8,904 nt of DNA. Origin: JADGRQ01 sp041476585. GTDB taxonomy: Bacteria > Pseudomonadota > Gammaproteobacteria > Burkholderiales > SG8-39. Of this stretch, positions 6,772-8,904 are shown piece by piece. The number at the start of each line of letters is the position of its first letter. Within the stretch, counting starts at the first letter, position 1. Made by a program: the position numbers and the translations under genes. The DNA lies in the NCBI GenBank assembly GCA_041476585.1, contig JBGOTT010000157.1, forward strand, positions 1-8,904, given 5' to 3'. The notes below the pieces were generated by a model. That model did no database searches. It worked only from the letters and a program-made list of their open reading frames with translations, and was not told the origin of the DNA.

Positions 6772-7755
6772 TCAGTCGAGTTTCGCGCCGCTCTCCTTGA
6801 CGAGCTTCGCCCATTTTGCGAGGTCGGCGAGCATGAACTGGCGGAACTCTTCAGGCGCGCTGCCGACCGGTTCCGAACCGTCGGCCAGGATCCGCTCGCG
6901 CACGTCGGGAAGGTTGAGGATCCGGGCGAGTTCCTCATGCAGCCGCGTGACGATGGGCCTGGGCAGACCGGCGGGCCCGATCACGCCATACCAGCCGACG
7001 ACTTCGAACCCCGGCAGCGCTTCCGCCACCGCAGGCAGGTCGGGCAAGGCGGCCATTCTCCTGGGCGTGGTGATTGCAAGCGCGCGCAGCTTTCCTGAGC
7101 GCACCAGGGTCTGCGCGCCCTGAAGGCCGGCGAAATTGTAGTGGTACTGCCCGGCGACCAGATCCATCATCGCCGGACCCGAGCCTTTGTAGGGAATGTG
7201 CTCGGCCTTGACGCCGGTCATCTGCTTGTAGAGCTCGCCCGCAAGATGTCCGCCGCTGCCGTTACCGGCCGAACCGTAATTGAGCGGGCCCTTGAAGTTC
7301 TTCGTCCACTCCATGAACTCCGCCAGGTTCTTCACCGGCGCCGACGGATTCACGACCAGCATCAGCCCGGCGCTCGTGAGCTGCGTGATCGGCGTGAAGC
7401 TGTTCACAGGGTGGTAGGGCAGCTTCGGGTTCAGCGCCGCGTTGACCGTATGCTGGTGGTAGGTCAGCAACAATGTGTATCCGTCGGGCGGCGCGTTTGC
7501 CGTAATCTCCCCGGCAATCACCCCGGATGCGCTCGCGCGGTTGTCGACCAATACCTGCTGCTTGAATGCGTCGGACAGACGGGCGCCGAAGACGCGCGCG
7601 AGGAGATCGGTCGTGCCGCCTTGCGCGGCCGGCGTGATCAAGCGGATCGGCCGGCTCGGGTAGTCCTGCTGTGCCGGAGCAGAAGCCGCAACGGCGAGAC
7701 CGAGCAGCACCACGACTGAACCCAGGGCGCGAGCAACCGATAGACGGTTTTTCAT
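6772..7755 (-). CDS. Bug/TctC-type tripartite tricarboxylate transporter substrate-binding protein (2)
   Basis: A 327-residue periplasmic binding protein. A signal peptide (Lys2, Arg4, then hydrophobic LGSVVVLLGLAVAASAPAQ) is followed by the family landmarks YPSRPIRLITPAAQGGTTD, VLVDNRASASGVIAGE, APPDGYTLLLTY, LNYGSAGNGSGGHLAGELY and EHIPYKGSGPAMMDLVAGQYHYNF, and by a C-terminal WAKLVKESGAKLD. Unlike the first Bug protein it has no cysteines, and its ligand loop reads AAQGGTTD instead of GGGVDIN, so a different ligand is likely. No TctA/TctB genes are adjacent. The start at 7755 is supported by the signal peptide; no ribosome site is evident, and only 24 bp separate it from the divergent pseudouridine synthase. 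Convergence with the RraA-type gene, rather than an operon, leaves a functional link open. Confidence 0.88.
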   Translation of the reverse strand: MKNRLSVARALGSVVVLLGLAVAASAPAQQDYPSRPIRLITPAAQGGTTDLLARVFGARLSDAFKQQVLVDNRASASGVIAGEITANAPPDGYTLLLTYHQHTVNAALNPKLPYHPVNSFTPITQLTSAGLMLVVNPSAPVKNLAEFMEWTKNFKGPLNYGSAGNGSGGHLAGELYKQMTGVKAEHIPYKGSGPAMMDLVAGQYHYNFAGLQGAQTLVRSGKLRALAITTPRRMAALPDLPAVAEALPGFEVVGWYGVIGPAGLPRPIVTRLHEELARILNLPDVRERILADGSEPVGSAPEEFRQFMLADLAKWAKLVKESGAKLD

Positions 7756-7763
7756 GGCGGGAA

Positions 7764-7773
7764 ATTCTACAAT
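7764..7773. promoter_or_regulatory. Overlapping divergent -10 boxes
   Basis: ATTCTACAAT reads TACAAT on the plus strand (7768-7773) and TAGAAT on the minus strand (7769-7764), each 5 of 6 to the -10 consensus and sharing two base pairs. Expected starts are near 7780 and 7757, at or next to the two ATGs (7780 and 7755). No good -35 boxes were seen. Confidence 0.3.
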
Positions 7774-7779
7774 GCATTG

Positions 7780-8514
7780 ATGGAACCGCTGCGTCTGTCG
7801 AAACGCATGGCCGAACTCGGCCTGTGCTCGCGTCGCGAAGCCGATGAATACATCGAGCGCGGCTGGGTGAAGGTCGATGGCATCGTCGTCGACGTGCTCG
7901 GCAGCCGGGTCTTGCCGAGCCAGATCATCACGCTCGAGCGGCAAGCGAGGCAGGCGCAGGACCGGCTCGCGACGATCCTGCTCAACAAGCCGGTCGGATT
8001 CGTTTCCGGGCAGGCGGAGGACGGCTACAAACCCGCCGCCGCGCTCATCAACTCGGCCTCGCAACACGCGGCGGACCGCAGCGGCATGCGCTTCGCACCG
8101 GCATTGCTGCGCGGCCTAGCGCCCGCGGGACGGCTCGACATCGATTCGACCGGACTGCTGGTGCTCACGCAGGACGGGCGCATCGCCCGCCAGCTGATTG
8201 GCGAAGACAGCAAGATCGAGAAAGAGTACCTGGTGCGCGTGGAAGGAGATTTGTCACCCGAGTTTCTCGCCCGCCTCAACCATGGCCTGGTGCTCGACGG
8301 AAAACCCCTCAAGCCTGCGCGCGTCGATTGGCAGAACCGCGATCAGTTGCGTTTCATTCTGCGCGAAGGAAAGAAACGGCAGATACGCCGCATGTGCGAG
8401 ATCGTGGGTCTGCGCGTCGTGGGCTTAAAGCGCGTGCGCATCGGCCGCGTGATGCTCGGCGACCTGCCAGAGGGAAAATGGCGATTCCTCGCGGCGGGCG
8501 AGCGATTCGATTGA
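7780..8514 (+). CDS. rRNA pseudouridine synthase, RsuA/RluB/RluF family (RluF-like)
   Basis: A 244-residue enzyme converting a specific uridine to pseudouridine, most likely in 23S rRNA. An N-terminal S4 RNA-binding domain (RLSKRMAELGLCSRREADEYI, about 5-50) is followed by the catalytic domain. LLNKPVGFVSGQ is at 68-78, the signature GRLDIDSTGLLVLTQDG is at 117-133 with Asp120 the expected catalytic nucleophile, and KKRQIRRMCEIVG is at 198-210. The KPVGFVSGQ and RQIRRMCE stretches and the compact C-terminus favour the RluF-like branch (E. coli RluF modifies 23S U2604), but the target is not proven. The ATG at 7780 was chosen over the overlapping TTG at 7777. There is no Shine-Dalgarno, and a TACAAT box ends seven bases upstream, so a leaderless mRNA is possible. 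It ends 1 bp from the convergent antitoxin gene. Confidence 0.88.
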   Translation: MEPLRLSKRMAELGLCSRREADEYIERGWVKVDGIVVDVLGSRVLPSQIITLERQARQAQDRLATILLNKPVGFVSGQAEDGYKPAAALINSASQHAADRSGMRFAPALLRGLAPAGRLDIDSTGLLVLTQDGRIARQLIGEDSKIEKEYLVRVEGDLSPEFLARLNHGLVLDGKPLKPARVDWQNRDQLRFILREGKKRQIRRMCEIVGLRVVGLKRVRIGRVMLGDLPEGKWRFLAAGERFD

Positions 8515-8515
8515 T

Positions 8516-8848
8516 TCAGACGCGCTCAACCGCTAATTTGAGCCCGGCCGCCTGCAGGATCGCATGCAACGTCGATAAACGTGGATTACCGCTTGGCGAC
8601 AGAGCGCGATAAAGGCTTTCGCGTGGCACTCCCGCGGCCTTAGCAACCTTGGCCATGCCTCTTGCCTCAGCGACGGTTCTAAGCGCCGTAAGATAGACGC
8701 GACGATCCCCATCCTCTGCAGCTGCGTTGAGGTACTCCGCAGCAAGCTCCCGGTCCGCGCGCAGTTCACCAATCAACCGCTCCCGGTGCGAAACCGTCAG
8801 CTCTTTACGCGTGGATCGCGCTTTCTTCGATTTCCGTACTCTTGCCAT
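8516..8848 (-). CDS. Addiction-module antitoxin, HigA/HI1420 family
   Basis: A 110-residue antitoxin of the HI1420-type antidote family. After a basic N-terminal tail (residues 1-15) come RERLIGELRADRELAAEYLNAAAEDGD (22-48), a stretch typical of the family, and a helix-turn-helix: GMAKVAKAAGVPRESLYRALSPSGNPRLSTLHAILQAAG, about 64-102. It should bind both its own promoter and the partner toxin. The order is toxin first, antitoxin second, as in HigBA-like loci. Its start lies 52 bases inside the toxin gene, so translation is probably coupled; GGTGG four bases before the ATG may serve as ribosome site. The lysine/arginine-rich tail (KSKKARSTRK) comes from the stretch shared with the toxin 3' end. 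The 3' end is back to back with the pseudouridine synthase gene. Confidence 0.85.
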   Translation of the reverse strand: MARVRKSKKARSTRKELTVSHRERLIGELRADRELAAEYLNAAAEDGDRRVYLTALRTVAEARGMAKVAKAAGVPRESLYRALSPSGNPRLSTLHAILQAAGLKLAVERV

Positions 8849-8904
8849 AGTTCCACCGCCTTTTTGATATCCGCATTCTGCTTACGCTTATCTCCGCCGC
8901 AAAG
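8797..8904 (-). CDS. Addiction-module toxin (RelE/HigB-like killer protein), C-terminal end
   Basis: The frame enters from the right window edge and supplies 35 C-terminal residues to a TGA at 8797. LCGGDKRKQNADIKKAVEL followed by WQEY matches the typical end of phage-derived RelE/HigB-like killer proteins (usually about 100 residues), where an (L)LCGGDK...Q..DI..A motif precedes the C-terminal helix. The rest lies outside the window. The final 17 codons overlap the antitoxin reading frame, and the tail after the helix is rich in Arg and Lys. The catalytic part is not visible, so activity cannot be judged. Confidence 0.75.
   Translation of the reverse strand, partial: LCGGDKRKQNADIKKAVELWQEYGNRRKRDPRVKS

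Noticed and set aside
6767..6774. Terminator between the convergent RraA-like and Bug genes
   Set aside because: Only two bases separate the stop codons and no stem-loop with a U-tract is seen.

Overview
The window is GC-rich, densely packed chromosomal DNA with nine protein genes that look intact inside the window, two gene fragments, and one gene cut off at each edge. The two orphan periplasmic Bug/TctC-type binding proteins, the Burkholderiales-style anti-sigma factor tail and the aromatic-type catabolic enzymes together suggest a betaproteobacterium, most likely of the order Burkholderiales. This is inferred from family content only; no rRNA or other strong taxonomic marker is present.

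Layout. 3-338 (+) is the C-terminal part of an anti-sigma factor. 441-2605 (-) is a two-gene operon: a Tat-exported SMP-30/gluconolactonase-like protein, then an FAD monooxygenase of the salicylyl-CoA/anthraniloyl-CoA hydroxylase type, linked by a GTGA start/stop overlap. Divergent from it is a Bug-type solute-binding protein (2676-3641, +). Next comes a parD antitoxin (3753-4010, +) whose parE toxin is broken after residue 45. Converging on that remnant is a DUF5939-adenylate cyclase gene (4175-5638, -). Directly upstream of the cyclase, on the same strand, lies the N-terminal stub of an LVIVD-repeat protein (5647-6039, -). Divergent from the stub is an RraA-family aldolase-like gene (6071-6769, +). 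It converges, 2 bp away, on a second Bug-type binding protein (6772-7755, -). Divergent from that is an RsuA/RluF-type pseudouridine synthase (7780-8514, +). It converges, 1 bp away, on a HigA/HI1420-type antitoxin (8516-8848, -), whose toxin gene (8797-8904, -) runs off the window.

How the genes may work together. The left part looks like a small catabolic locus: a binding protein for uptake or sensing of an organic acid, a secreted lactonase-like beta-propeller, and a flavin hydroxylase for an aromatic or acyl-CoA substrate. A second loose catabolic pair is the RraA-type aldolase and the second Bug protein. Neither Bug gene has TctA/TctB permease genes beside it, as is common in Bug-rich betaproteobacteria.

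The central block, 3640-5668, looks rearranged. Toxin and LVIVD gene are both truncated there. An 18/20-base direct repeat marks the two ends: one copy starts in the stop codon of the first Bug gene, the other sits exactly where LVIVD homology stops. I could not find a convincing new defence system or multi-gene machine. The best leads are this scarred block, the monooxygenase/lactonase coupling, and overlapping back-to-back promoters at 7764-7773. There is no gene-free stretch over about 110 bp, and I saw no tRNA, rRNA, CRISPR array or complete insertion sequence.
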